Source: Lophium mytilinum (taxonomy: Eukaryota; Ascomycota; Dothideomycetes; Mytilinidiales; Mytilinidiaceae). From it: 64,000 nucleotides of DNA. The position numbers and the translations under genes are program-made. The notes under the pieces were generated by a model. The model ran no database searches and was not told where the DNA came from. It saw only the letters and a list, made by a program, of their open reading frames with translations. Every line of letters starts with the position of its first letter. Position 1 is the stretch's first letter. Below, piece after piece: positions 22,230 through 32,900 of the stretch. The DNA lies in assembly GCA_010093605.1 (NCBI GenBank), contig MU004193.1:1433520-1497519 (forward strand). The letters run 5' to 3'.

Positions 22230-22388
22230 TGTTTCCTGGATATGGGTTGAGAAAGGCCGGTGCAGATGGCTGGCAAGAGGTCAGTGTGTTGATTGTGGGA
22301 AAGGGGACTTGGAGCTTACTCCCACGGCCGAAGCAAAAGGTCCTCCATCGAAGCCGCAATCAATGACCATAGGCTCCCCGAGTCCTTC
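22230..22388 (-). pseudogene. Decayed pectate lyase (PL3) duplicate
   Basis: On the minus strand 22388-22320 encodes LGEPMVIDCGFDGG, matching [14 protein letters not shown] at the end of exon 1 of the intact lyase. The donor (GTAAGC at 22319), a 50-nt intron remnant and an acceptor at 22270 followed by CCATCTGCACCGGC match the intron site and the CCACCTGCACCGGC exon 2 start of the intact gene. Beyond about 40 nt of exon 2 the match is lost and stops appear. The strand is the same as the intact gene, about 0.8 kb upstream, which points to an old tandem duplication followed by decay. Confidence 0.8.
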
Positions 22389-22496
22389 TGCCTTTCATAG
22401 GCTTCAGTATGATCCTCGATGTCCGACCCTAGCAGCCTTTCCATGTGAGACACTGATGTTCCCTCACGTAAATTTGATATCAGCCTCCTAAAAAGA

Positions 22497-24597
22497 TTAC
22501 CCTCCCAGTTCGAAGGCGTTCGAGCCTGTTCTGGATCTATGAAAAGGATTTGTGGGATGAAAATCATTTGTGGAATGAAAAGGATTCATGGATCTACGCA
22601 GGGTTTCTGAGTCCGTCGCCCAGGCAATGGTATTAGGTAAGGCAAAATAGTCAGGACTACTCTGAACAGCCTCATCCGGCTCCATTGGGGTGATTTGACT
22701 TGTCCTTGTGACCGTCGTTATGGATGATCGGCCCTGATCTTTGCAACGACAAGATCCCAAATTAACTGAAAACGATGACAGGTTGCGCACCACGCTATGT
22801 GCATTACATCGCTCTTCCTGCTTCAAACAAATCATGGGTGCGATGAGTCGTTCAAAAGTGGGCCAGCCGGGAGTTCCCTTGAACCAGAGCGGAGTTTGGT
22901 TCGTGGCACGGCTGTAGAGGTAGACATTGCCCGGTTCTGCGGCATTTCCATGTCCCGGATGCTTCCACAGGAATTTATGGAAGTCGTCGACAGACTTACC
23001 ATTCAAAACCGAGAGCATCTCCGAGAAGACGCATCCAAGAGAAAAAATATCCGCTTTGCGGCCATGCTTGCGTAACGTTCCGTCGACGAAGTTATTAAAC
23101 ACCTCTGGCGCGGCATACATAGCGGAAATCCGTGCCGGGTTCTCGGTGGACGTTGTCTGACCAATTGTGAATCGTGAGGAAGAGCTGAAGTCCGTGAAAA
23201 GAACCTGGGATCCGCGATGGACAATATTTGAAGGCTTAATATCTTGATGCCGAATTCCTTGCCCATGCATGTAAACCAGAGCAGACGTCAGGCAGCCAAA
23301 CCAGCTGCGAAGCCAGCTAGCCTCCTTCAATGCTAGTCCACGCTCTCCAGCCTCGTCTAAGAAGATTTTAAGGTCATTTTCGCCGACAGGTGACATAAGA
23401 AGGCAGTAAAACTCCTTCCTTCCTTGACTTAGATCCTCATACGATCCTAGCATCTGTACAATGTGGAGATGACAGAGGTCTCCTAGGACTTTGGCCTCTG
23501 CTTGGATGATTTTGAGGCGCTGTGTCCGCTGGTGGGGGGGAATTCGAACCCGCTTACGAACGAAACTCTCGAAACCGGGTCTAGGAATTCGGACTTCTTC
23601 AACGACACCGAGTGAGCCGATTCCAAGATGGCCGCACACGATGAGAGAATCTGTCGAACCAGGAGCGAGAACGCTGTGGCCTATAGTGAGGCCACATTTC
23701 GCAGCAACGGTATCGCGATCGCCTGCCCACATAGCGTCGATAGCCTCAGACTTAGCGTGATTTTGTTCAAGAAGCTCCTGCCCTTGCATCCTGGCATTTA
23801 GAGTCTCCTCAGTCTCCGGGGAGACCATCTGCGTCTCGGATAAGAGATGATGAGCGATTCGGGACTGATCCCGGCTAAGATCTTCCAGGTTTTCGACTCT
23901 CGATTTGCAATTGCGCTCTAGCACACGCAGACGAAACTGCAGAGTCTTTTCGGTCTCGGATCGAGGGCGGTAGTTGGCGTGAAGGTTATGATTGTACTCG
24001 TATAGCACTCTGAGTGCATCATGCCAGATCTGCAAGGCGTCCTGTAACGTGCCCTATGGTTGTACAGCATAGTCAGCTGCGGCACTGAAGATTCAAAGGA
24101 GGAGATCTAATAAATAGGCATACCTGTCCATCGGAGAGGTCGAGGGCATGTGAATACAGCTCAGAGCATTTGTCGTACGTGTCCTGCATCAAACGCTCTG
24201 CCGATGAACTCTGTGTTGATCTCTCCCATGTCTCCTGCGTTGATCTCTTCCTTGTGTTCTGCGTTGATCTCTCCTCTGCTGTGGTGCTAGTGTGTACCGG
24301 CGGGCGGGCGGGACTGACCAGCGGGGAACGTGTATACTCGGGTACTTGCACTTCCCGGATTCTCGCAATATCGGGGACTGCTGAGGTATCACTGGGCATC
24401 GACGGGGGCCCCAATTTGGGTAGCGGTAAACTTTTATGCCCGGGCAGTATCTCGGGCGGCTTGAACGACTTGCTGGCGCTGCGGAACAGACCAGTAAGCT
24501 TGTTCTCTTCCTGGATGCTTGCAATATCAGGGGTGAGTGCTCGTGCATTGAATGGTTTCTCCTTCCGACGAAGGCGGTCCGCAACCTTGGACCACAT
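22497..24597 (-). CDS. Ser/Thr protein kinase with disordered N-terminus
   Basis: Two exons, 24597-24124 and 24053-22497, give 676 aa. Residues 1-140 are disordered and carry three RSTQ-type repeats. Residues about 140-230 are helical (DKCSELYSHALDLSDGQ, then ALQIWHDALRVLYEY), with heptad-like spacing. The kinase domain spans about 297-560: G-loop GHLGIGSLG (about 301), a basic VRKRVRIP strand in place of a clear VAVK, AEAKVL for the alpha-C Glu, HQDIKPSN catalytic loop (about 427), DFS instead of DFG (about 446), AAPEV. The HRD Asp, the Lys and the Asn are kept, so it may be active despite DFS. The tail is Pro/Phe/His-rich (NPFHSTNDFHPTNPFH). Substrate unknown. First gene of the accessory signalling block, in the same orientation as the caspase-like gene behind it. 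Confidence 0.88.
24201..24272. repeat. Three 24-bp tandem repeats inside the kinase gene
   Basis: Three in-frame units of 24 bp share the plus-strand core GTTGATCTCT and encode RSTQ(N/E/S)-type octapeptides in the disordered N-terminus. In-frame repeats of this kind change copy number easily. Confidence 0.85.
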
Positions 24598-25354
24598 GTC
24601 CTATTCCACCACGAGTCGAGCGATCGGAATATAGGGCCAACGCGTTGGCGAGAGCTGTTGCTTCCACCTCTGAGTGCCCTCTGCTGTAAGACACCCTCTC
24701 AAAGGGCTTCAGATAGAAGGCTAGCGGGCTAGCTACGACGGAGTACCGCTTAGGCGAGGATTACCCTTGTAGAGCATTCTAGGGTAACTACTAGATAGAG
24801 TAGGGGGCGTTGGAAAGAACACTAGCTTATTGCCAGTACCAGGAGCGAGCGTACTAGCTCTCAAAACCTATATCGAGGGCAGGCTGGAGGAAGGTAAGGA
24901 AGAGGTTGAAGACAAACGGACGAGGCTCTGTTCTTCCCCTCACCAAGGTTTAAGCCACCGCCACGGTAGCCTAGCTGCCCTGCAACGCCAATCATGTCCC
25001 CGGTTTTTACCGGGCTTATCATAACAGTAATGCAACACCAATAGGATCTTTTATAGCATCGAACTGCTTCATGTAAGGGGAGAATACTGCGCATTTACAC
25101 AGTATATTCTAGTGTAAATATTCTATATATCACGCCAGCTATTACTTGCAATTGACAGATTTAGAAGACCTAGAGCCTCTAATTAAAGACCAGGCCAGGG
25201 TCTAAGCAGGATTGACTGGATTGTAACATAGTAAATTGGCCAGGTATATGCGATATGGGACGCTTTTAATAGCTTTTCCCCGGTTATTTCAACCCGCCTA
25301 TCCTCCAAGGGTGCCCATACTGTTCCATGTCAAGACGCCATTAGAACTACTATA
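24598..25354. other. TA-rich spacer, probable decayed repeat
   Basis: Between about 24,700 and 25,300 the sequence is dense in TA and CTAG steps with scattered stops. This is the look of DNA altered by repeat-induced point mutation. No frame or terminal repeat survives that allows a family call. Confidence 0.45.
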
Positions 25355-27772
25355 CTACACTCTCCCAGCAGCTTTCTGGATTCTTCCAACGACGTGGATC
25401 TGAAAGTATTTTTGGGCCTCATAGGTATCCATACCCTTTGTACGGTCCTGAAACTCAAGGCAAGCAAGAACCGTCTCGTAAAAGTTGTCGCCGACCATGT
25501 GAGGAAGCTTATCGTGACACTTGTCGAGCACACTTTCTCGCAGCTCCGTAGCCACGATGCGCTGTCTGTCCCGTTCGTTCGCAGATATCTTCGCTATTTG
25601 GCGGATATTCTGCCAAAAGGCAATCTCGACCAGTACCACTCCCTAGATTGTACCACGATATTAGTTCAATGTCAAGGTACGTAGGCCTTTCAAGAGTCAT
25701 ACCAATGCGTGAATATCATGAGCCTTTTCAAAAGGTAGCAAGGGCCGTCCCCACCGGTCAGGGTGCCGATAAAGGTTGCGATCAAGGGAGTGATCCTCCT
25801 CCAAATTCGTTCCGGCATCCCCCATTCGCATGTACTCAAAACCGAATAGATATGGACGAGCGAGATCAAGCGAGCCCTGGCGGGCAGTAAAGACGTCCGC
25901 AATGCCTAAAGAAGATGCAGCATCATCGGACACCTGTGGGAAATTCAGAGGGGAAAAAGCTATGTTCTCGCTTCGGATGCCCTTGTGGACCCAGCCAACC
26001 GTGTGAAAATGATCTAGTGCAACGGTGAGGGCGCAAGCAAGTCGGATGCGGTGTCCCAAAGAGACCCGCTTCTCCTGGTTGTATAATTTCAGTAATGTGA
26101 CCGGCTTGTCATGGATATTCGAATGTGGGGGTGTTTTGAATGCAAGGCCGAAAGTATGGTTTGGCTTGTCATGAAAGAAGCCTAGACATGGTAGGATATG
26201 GAAAGACCTAGCTTTGGGATGGCAGAGAAGACTTGTCATCTTGCGAACTTGCCGTAAGGTCTCCTCGTAAGGTTTCGAGGTTGTCGGATCTGCCACGTAT
26301 CGGTAGGTCTCGATGACGACTTCTAGTTTTGCAACGGTGCCGGAGTTGAATCTAGAAGGAGATGGCGTGAAGTCGACTTGCTCTCGGGGGATTTCTTCGT
26401 TTTCTGGGACCAAGCGATTGTCGTGATATATCTCGTGCAAGGATAGGGCCGTATCAGTTCCAGTCTTCTTCACAATGTCATCTTCATAAACGGCATCGTA
26501 TTCGCGAGAATTGAGCTGGGCAAGGACTGGTGTTTCGACCGCTTCACATGCAGCATCCACTGAGCTCTCGATGCTCTCAAGCATCCCCTCGATCACTCCG
26601 CTATCTCCTTGATGGGCTGGATCAGTTGCTAGCTGGGAAGACGTAACTAGTGTCGTATCTAGAGTCCGAAACGCCCGAATAATCTCGGTTTGGGCAGGCT
26701 GTGATAGTTTTCCCAGGACAGATCCAGTCGGAAAGACCTTGTCAAGCCCTTGCGCTAGGCCCTGAAGTCCACGAGCTCTGGTCACAATAGCTTCAATTCG
26801 AACTGCTGTTATATTCATTGGCGAGGCCGTTTTCAACCAATTCGCAATCTCAAGGCCCGTGAGATCATCGGAAAGTGAGACGCGGAAGAAGATATAGCCC
26901 GAGGGCTTCGCCATGAAGTTCTGATCTTGCGGTGCTTCGAGGCGGTGGAGCTTGATATTCGTAGATTCATGCCGGGCAAAGTCGTGAAAGACGGGAGTCT
27001 CTATCATCGCAGTTAGTCAAAGCTCATCCGCTTGTACAATTCAACAGTGGCAGTCTACCTGTGATCTTTGGGGTTTCCCGGAGAATGGAAGCAAGTTCCC
27101 CGACGAAAACTCCCTTCTCTACGCGACGCTGAAGTTCTTTCACTAGCAGATTCGAGAACGACCTTGAGCTCGGAAACGGTGTTGGTCTTCCCGTTGCACA
27201 AGCAGCAAGCAGCTCGAATCTACCCGTTTCTTTCTTTCCATTCATAATCAAAGAAGCATGACAGCAGTCAAGGATGAGGAGGACATCTCCTCTAGCTGCA
27301 AATAGCAGTTGCTGCGTGACATGCCACTGAACCGTAGGCCCTCCTTCAAGGAAACTTGAAAATCATAGTCAGCGTCAGTAGATTTTGAATGCGAGGAAAG
27401 GACATACGCTGCCCATTCGGCAAGCCCGTTTTCGTCCGGTGCACAATGTCCAGCATAGTACACCACTATCAAAGAATCCTCGGAAGGAGACTGGTTATGT
27501 ACGAATTCCCCGATTTCTCTATTCAGGAGACGTTGTTGGGATCCGTCTTTCGGAAGAGGCAGTGAAGTAACTGTGTATTTGAAGCGTTGCTCGAAACATT
27601 CGCGAAGCTCGTCGATCTCTTTCTCCGGATTAAAATCGTTCTCTTGCCAATGGATAAGAAGAACATGAGCCTGGGTATACACCTGGCGGCTGGTGAAGTA
27701 GGCCCCAACTCCAGTCTGGAAAGAGTGGACAACTTTGTATTCCCACTCGTCCGCCATGTTTGGCTTCGGCAT
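25355..27772 (-). CDS. Caspase-like (C14) peptidase fused to a pseudokinase
   Basis: Four exons from the ATG at 27772: 27772-27408, 27354-27059, 27000-25703, 25642-25355, giving 748 aa. Frames join cleanly at every junction. Residues about 30-210 are a caspase fold: VLLIHWQENDFNPEKEIDELRECF, the catalytic His in VVYYAGHC and the catalytic Cys in LLILDCCHAS. The DCCHAS motif appears only after splicing out 27407-27355. A helical linker (about 240-430) follows. The C-terminal half is kinase-like (RLACALTVALDHFHTVGWVHKG) but HRD reads HKG, DFG reads GFE (LFGFEYMR), and the last lobe reads HDIHALGVVLVEIAFW. It should therefore not transfer phosphate. Caspase-like plus pseudokinase proteins occur in Pezizomycotina; a role in regulated death or recognition is inference. 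Divergent from the small gene at 28099. Confidence 0.85.
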
Positions 27773-27897
27773 AGTAGGTTGTCGCAAAAGGACGTGTATT
27801 TGAGAGAAACCAATGCCAATTCCAGGCTAGCCAGGGTGTCATGCAGATGTTTGAATGCGTCGACACTCCCACAAGGCTGGCAAATAGCATGCTCCAT
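27773..27897 (-). other. Coding-like segment upstream of the caspase-like gene, other frame
   Basis: An ATG at 27897 opens a frame reading MEHAICQPCGSVDAFKHL, then a helical HDTLASLELALVSLKYTSF. Composition and the helix look like real protein. The frame differs by one base from the caspase frame, overlaps it, and no usable donor and acceptor lie between them. Either the true start is 27897 and the gene carries a frameshift or a sequence error near 27740-27790, or this is an unrelated open frame. Confidence 0.4.
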
Positions 27898-28098
27898 CGC
27901 TCATGCGTGGAAGGTGACTGATAACGCTACGTAATCTCAGCTCTACTTCATTGGATGATCTGTTCCGGCGTGCAGTTACACAGGTTGCCTGCTTGATGCC
28001 TAGTCTTGAGTTTTCGTTGATTTTAAGACTGACCGGATATTTATGTTATGTATTGATCCCGCAGCCTTGAAACCTCACCGGTCAAATTACACTGCGAG

Positions 28099-28542
28099 AT
28101 GTCTGCCGAACAAAGAATCCGAATGAGAACAAAACCGGCGGAAGATTCATCGGACGATGAGGCTACTACCGTCAATGTGAGCTCCTCAGCCTTGCGCCCT
28201 ATAGCTACTTCTAATGCTATTATCAGCTTTCCGCGCCGTTTTCTAGCAGTGTCGCTGGTGAATTTCGCGGTCGCACAGATACGTACCAAACTCCCGCTCC
28301 GGTCAGCAGTCATGATCATGGCTAGAGCATGAAGCGCTGATTTGTCCCAGTGGCCTACAATCCCGCGCTACCAAAAGGATGAGGTCGTGTATCTCATGAT
28401 AGTTGGCCAGCCGCAACCCGCAGGTCCATACGTCATTGTTTCCGTGACGGCCGATGGTCTTTATGTGATCAAGCGTAGAGATAACAACGAGCAATACCCC
28501 GAGTACATTACTGAGGATCGTCTGGTGGTGCCTGCCCAATAG
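28099..28542 (+). CDS. Small charged protein, 89 aa, function unknown
   Basis: Two exons, 28099-28176 and 28351-28542. The first gives MSAEQRIRMRTKPAEDSSDDEATTVN; the second starts WPTIPRYQKDEVVYLMIVGQ and ends YITEDRLVVPAQ. Both junctions are phase 0, donor GTGAGC, acceptor CCCAG, with a GCTGAT branch. The intron is 174 nt, long for this genome. Without splicing, the second exon has no ATG at its start. The protein is a basic then acidic tail followed by a small beta-rich unit with KDEVVYL and GPYVIVSV strands, like an SH3 or Tudor-size barrel; that fold is a guess. It shares a promoter of about 200 bp with the divergent caspase-like gene. Confidence 0.55.
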
Positions 28543-28915
28543 CGTACGAGGTGTGTTGGGCTGAGCGAGAAGGATCTGCTTTTTGCTGCAGCCTACTAGA
28601 GTACCCTGCTCAGCTGAGGCAACGCGGGGCTGTTTCTAGGGAATCCGGCTTTCTCTAAGGCACTTTTCAAATCTATCTCATTCCGCGAGACCAAAATCAA
28701 CTTTCGGGGAGGCAGATTGTACAATTAAACCTCTTTTGACAACGCGCACATAAAATCCCCCCGGTAGGAACTTGGGTGTACATCAGTCGTGAACAATGCA
28801 GGCCCCTACAGAGCAAATACCGATGCATTTCGTCCAACGGCTGCCAGGTTGACCATCACGCCTTGAACACTGAGCAGCAAGAAAAGCTAATCAACCGCAG
28901 CATATCCAACTAGTA
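28543..28915. other. Intergenic between the small gene and the DUF6594 gene
   Basis: Holds the 3' UTR of the first and the promoter of the second gene. No further feature seen. Confidence 0.5.
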
Positions 28916-29982
28916 ATGTCGCTAGACAGTGCTTTGTTCATCATCCCACATGTAGTAAGTCGGCTCACTATGGCGTATCCAATGCCTCCGGCTGACGAGA
29001 CCACAAAGTTGAGAGTTTTCAGCAAGGCTACCCTCGATTGTCTGCTTTCATGAACAGCGACCGCGATTTTGTGACATTCCGCTATTTTGGGCGTCTACAT
29101 GCTCGCATTCTATTACAAAAGCAAGACGAAATCATCGAACTTGAGGAAAGACTGGACGAACTCGACAGAAATGAAGCCACCGCGCACTTCCACCGTTCTC
29201 GACGACATGATAGAAACACGATTCGACAAGACATCCTACGAGAAGCGGAGAGAAAGCTTGAAGATTACAGTAATGACTGGAGTTTGCGAAACGATGATTT
29301 GAAATGCTAACCCTGTGGTAGACAAACTTTTACACTCCTACTACGAACACATCGAGAGGCCTAAGCCAGAGCGTATGAAAACTCAGAGTGTGTGTAATTG
29401 GATGAACGGCAACAAACCTTTGATCCAACCCGAATCCACTTTCCTCAATGACTTTGACGATCTATCGACTCCAAACGAGCGTACTGATCAAGGAGGATTG
29501 GACCGTGTTCTGGAGAAGTATGCATACTCGCTTCGCAAGAATGGCCCCAGAAAGGTTCGCAGTTATTCCCTTGCCAAATTTAATGCACCGAATAACCTCT
29601 GAACAGCAATTCTTCTCCGCACTCGTAAGTTCCGAGTCCTTCATATTGCACACTTCGTACAATAATACGTGACGCACAGGACGACAGTTCCAAGTCCAAC
29701 GACCGCCACGTACTTTTGTTGAGTCCTTCGCGCATCCATGCAGTGTCTAGGTTCTTGACGACGGCTCTTGCGGTGCTGACTTTGACTGTGCCCATCGTCG
29801 TCCTCTATGTGGTACATGCGATGACTTCGAGACTCTGCATCATCTCGCTTTTTACCGCGCTATTCTCTTCAGCCTTGTCCTGGCTCACGCATTCCCGGAA
29901 CTACGAGATTTTTTCGGCGACAGCAGCATATTGCGCTGTGATGGTTGTGTTTGTGGGAAACATTCCAGGTGGGCCCTCGTGA
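28916..29982 (+). CDS. DUF6594-type membrane protein
   Basis: Five exons: 28916-28954, 29023-29269, 29322-29554, 29607-29624 and 29680-29982, giving 279 aa. The third exon follows a 52-nt intron with a perfect GCTAAC branch; the fourth exon is only 18 nt. The hallmark GYPRLSAFM opens the domain, followed by FGRLHARILLQKQDEIIELEERLDEL, a coiled-coil region (about residues 35-90), NWMNGNKPL, and a SPSRIHAVSRFL segment leading into two or three transmembrane helices (TTALAVLTLTVPIVVLYVV; LCIISLFTALFSSALSWL; FSATAAYCAVMVVFVG). This order is that of the fungal DUF6594 family, which is of unknown function and expanded in Pezizomycotina. The stop lies 11 bp from the stop of the convergent kinase-ankyrin gene. 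Confidence 0.85.
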
Positions 29983-29993
29983 TCCGGAAGAGT

Positions 29994-32900
29994 TTATCTC
30001 GTAGACCCTTTACTCAACAATACTTGAACTTCTTCCAGACAGCTCAAAAAGTGATTCGCGGCAGCCGTTTCTTCTCCGTCTCTTTTAAAAGCTTTATGAT
30101 CGACACCCAGTCCTCGCTCTTTGGTTTTCTCGATCAGCCTGCAAACCAGCTGGAAAGGAGTTCCCCCTTGGCTCATCAAGATAGGTCTTTGAGGAAACTT
30201 GTATAATGTGCAATCAGCTCCGGCTTGTAGAAGGGCTTGCACACCTTGAATATCACCGAAATAAGCTGCAACATGCAGCGGGGTCCAACCAGCAGAATTG
30301 AAGGCATTGAGAACACCTTCAATCGCATCCGGAGACAGCATTTCCAGGATCTGTTTCGCGACCGAGCCTCGATTACTCGCGTTTCTGACAGCGACATGAA
30401 GTATGTTCTCAGAAGGAGCTCCGTCTTTGACGCCGAAAAGTATCTTGGCGCCAGTTTTGATGAGGAGTCGGGCGACTTCCAGATGCCTACTGTTCACTGC
30501 TGAGCACAACGGTGTGTCCCCTCTCCTGTCTGGCTTTTCAAGAGACGCCCCAGAATCGATCAGCAAATTGGCGACAACTTTAGATCCGAATTTGGCGGTA
30601 TAAGTTAACGCAGTGTTCCCATCCGAGGCTTTGCAATCGATGTCAATGTTGGGTCGGGCGAGCAGTATGCGAGCCATCTCAGCCCCATCGAAAAGAGCAC
30701 AATAATGCAGAGCATTGCGGCCAAACTTGTCGAGATCATTGGCTTCATCGACGTGATCGAGAAGCACACTCAACTTCTTCGAGATGAAACGACGATCGAC
30801 GCAGCAGCGTGCCGCCTGCGCCAGGATACCGCCCTCCTCACACGGCTTCTTTGCACTTGCACCGGCAGCCAGAAGCTCTTCCATGATATACGACTCGGAA
30901 TCATGGTCCCTAGTAGCACATATCAAAGGTGTCCTGCCCACGGAGTCCAGGATATCGATATCCAGCCCCTTGGCGAGTAATGTTCGGATAGTTCGAATGG
31001 CAGCAGTGCGGCTTTCGTGGCCATGAGCGACGTATCTCTCGAAGGGGATTGTACTCCGCCCTATCATGTGAAATGGTGAAAACTTCCAGTAGTAATCTCC
31101 CCCGTAAGTATCAGCTCCATTATCTAGAAGCGTTTCTGCAATTTCCGCAAAGTGGTAAGCGACTGCCACATCCAACGGGCTGAAACTTGGAAACGGAGGA
31201 TCTCGTAGGTCACCATAACCTGCGATCTTGCCCTTCCATCTTTTGTTGATATCTGCACCATGAAGGATCAGCTCGTTGACTAAATCCAGATAGCCGCAAC
31301 GTGCTGCCCAGTGTAATGGCGTGCCAACCAGCTCCATGCAATATTCCGGTAGACTGACTTTTGCTTCGCAGGATGAGTCGAGGCCCAAGTGGCAAATGCC
31401 TTTGCGGATCGTATTCGACTCCGAAGAACCAACCACTAGCAGTCTTAACAAAGCTTTGGCATCCGTGGGAGAAAACATAACGAGCCAATGAAGAGGATTG
31501 GGGGCATCTTCTGGTGGAAAAACTTTGCAATGTGGTATCAGACTATTTGCCAGGACGTAATCTCCGTTCTTGCAAGCAGTTATGAGTAATTTATGGAGAC
31601 CAGCTGGACGATCAGAAGTTCCATTTGGCATCTGTTTCAAAAACGTCCGAACTCGCAATAGGTTCAAGATTCCCATGCTCGGGCAATCCTCTCCCGGGCG
31701 ATCATAAGCACTGTTATCTGGGTCTGCGTCCTGTTCCGATCGGTTTTTGTCCTCAATGCACTTCAATGCTGCGGCAACTCTCGGATATATGCATTTTGCG
31801 ACCTCGTTGTATGTTGCCGCTTTAGCAAGATTGATCATAGTTTGAGAAGCATCCGGCAGAGTACCGTATCCAATGTGGTACACCACAGAAAGCTGAAGAT
31901 GTACGAATGCACTCCTAACAGGGTCTCTCTCATCAACTACAGCATTTTTCAGTCGCTCTGCTGTTCTACATTGGACATCCCATGTAGGCGATATTGTCAT
32001 AGAAACCTAGAGTGTGATTAGCGTGAGTCTTTCCACCAATGATTTTGCAACGAACCCGGAACATATCTAGGTCTTCGTACTGATACTTTCTTGGCACATG
32101 CACAAGAGGTAATGCAAGATGAGTTGAACGCAGACTTATGCTTGCATTAGATGCTTGATAGTCCTCTTTTGGATCGACGGCGCGTAAAGTCAAGTTCTCA
32201 GATGATGGGGGCATCAACCGGGTAACTGTTCCGGGGTTTCTTTTCAGCGGTTTGGAGTCATCCGGTGATCTGGACATCAGGGGACTCGAGCGTTGGATCG
32301 GGCCAGTGTACTGTGGCCGGGCTTCATCAGTTCCTTGGGAGAGTGTTTTTGTAATCTGATCTAGGCTTCCGCGCCGAGATGCATTATCTCTCAGACAGAG
32401 CTCCAAGGTGTCTTTAATGTAGCGTACGAGAAAGGGATCCTCGGAGGGAAGGCGGCCAACGGAGTGTAGTACAAGCTCTAACATATAATCTTCCCTGGTT
32501 GCCGCTACTCTTGCCAGAAACGCGTGCACAGTCTCGCCCTGATCGACCAAATCTTCATCTACAAAACTCCCCCCGTTAAGAGCCACTTCGACCAGAAGAA
32601 GCCCGAAGGAGTAAGCATCAGCCTTTTTGAATGAATCAAAAGAATTTTCAAACTTTGCAACTCCAGGACCTGTACGCGAAGCAATCTCTGGAGCATTATA
32701 CCTTGTAGTGCCAAGGTAGTAGACTTCCGGCTGCTTCACAAAATCATCTTCGAAAAAAGCGCACCCAAAATCTGCAAGCTTAGCAACTTGTGGCCGCCCA
32801 CTTTTGTCATCTGCGTTGCCGAAGACCAGCACGTTGTCGATCTTCACATCACCATGAATGATGTGGCAATCGTGAAGAGACCGAAGTGCCATGCCTACAT

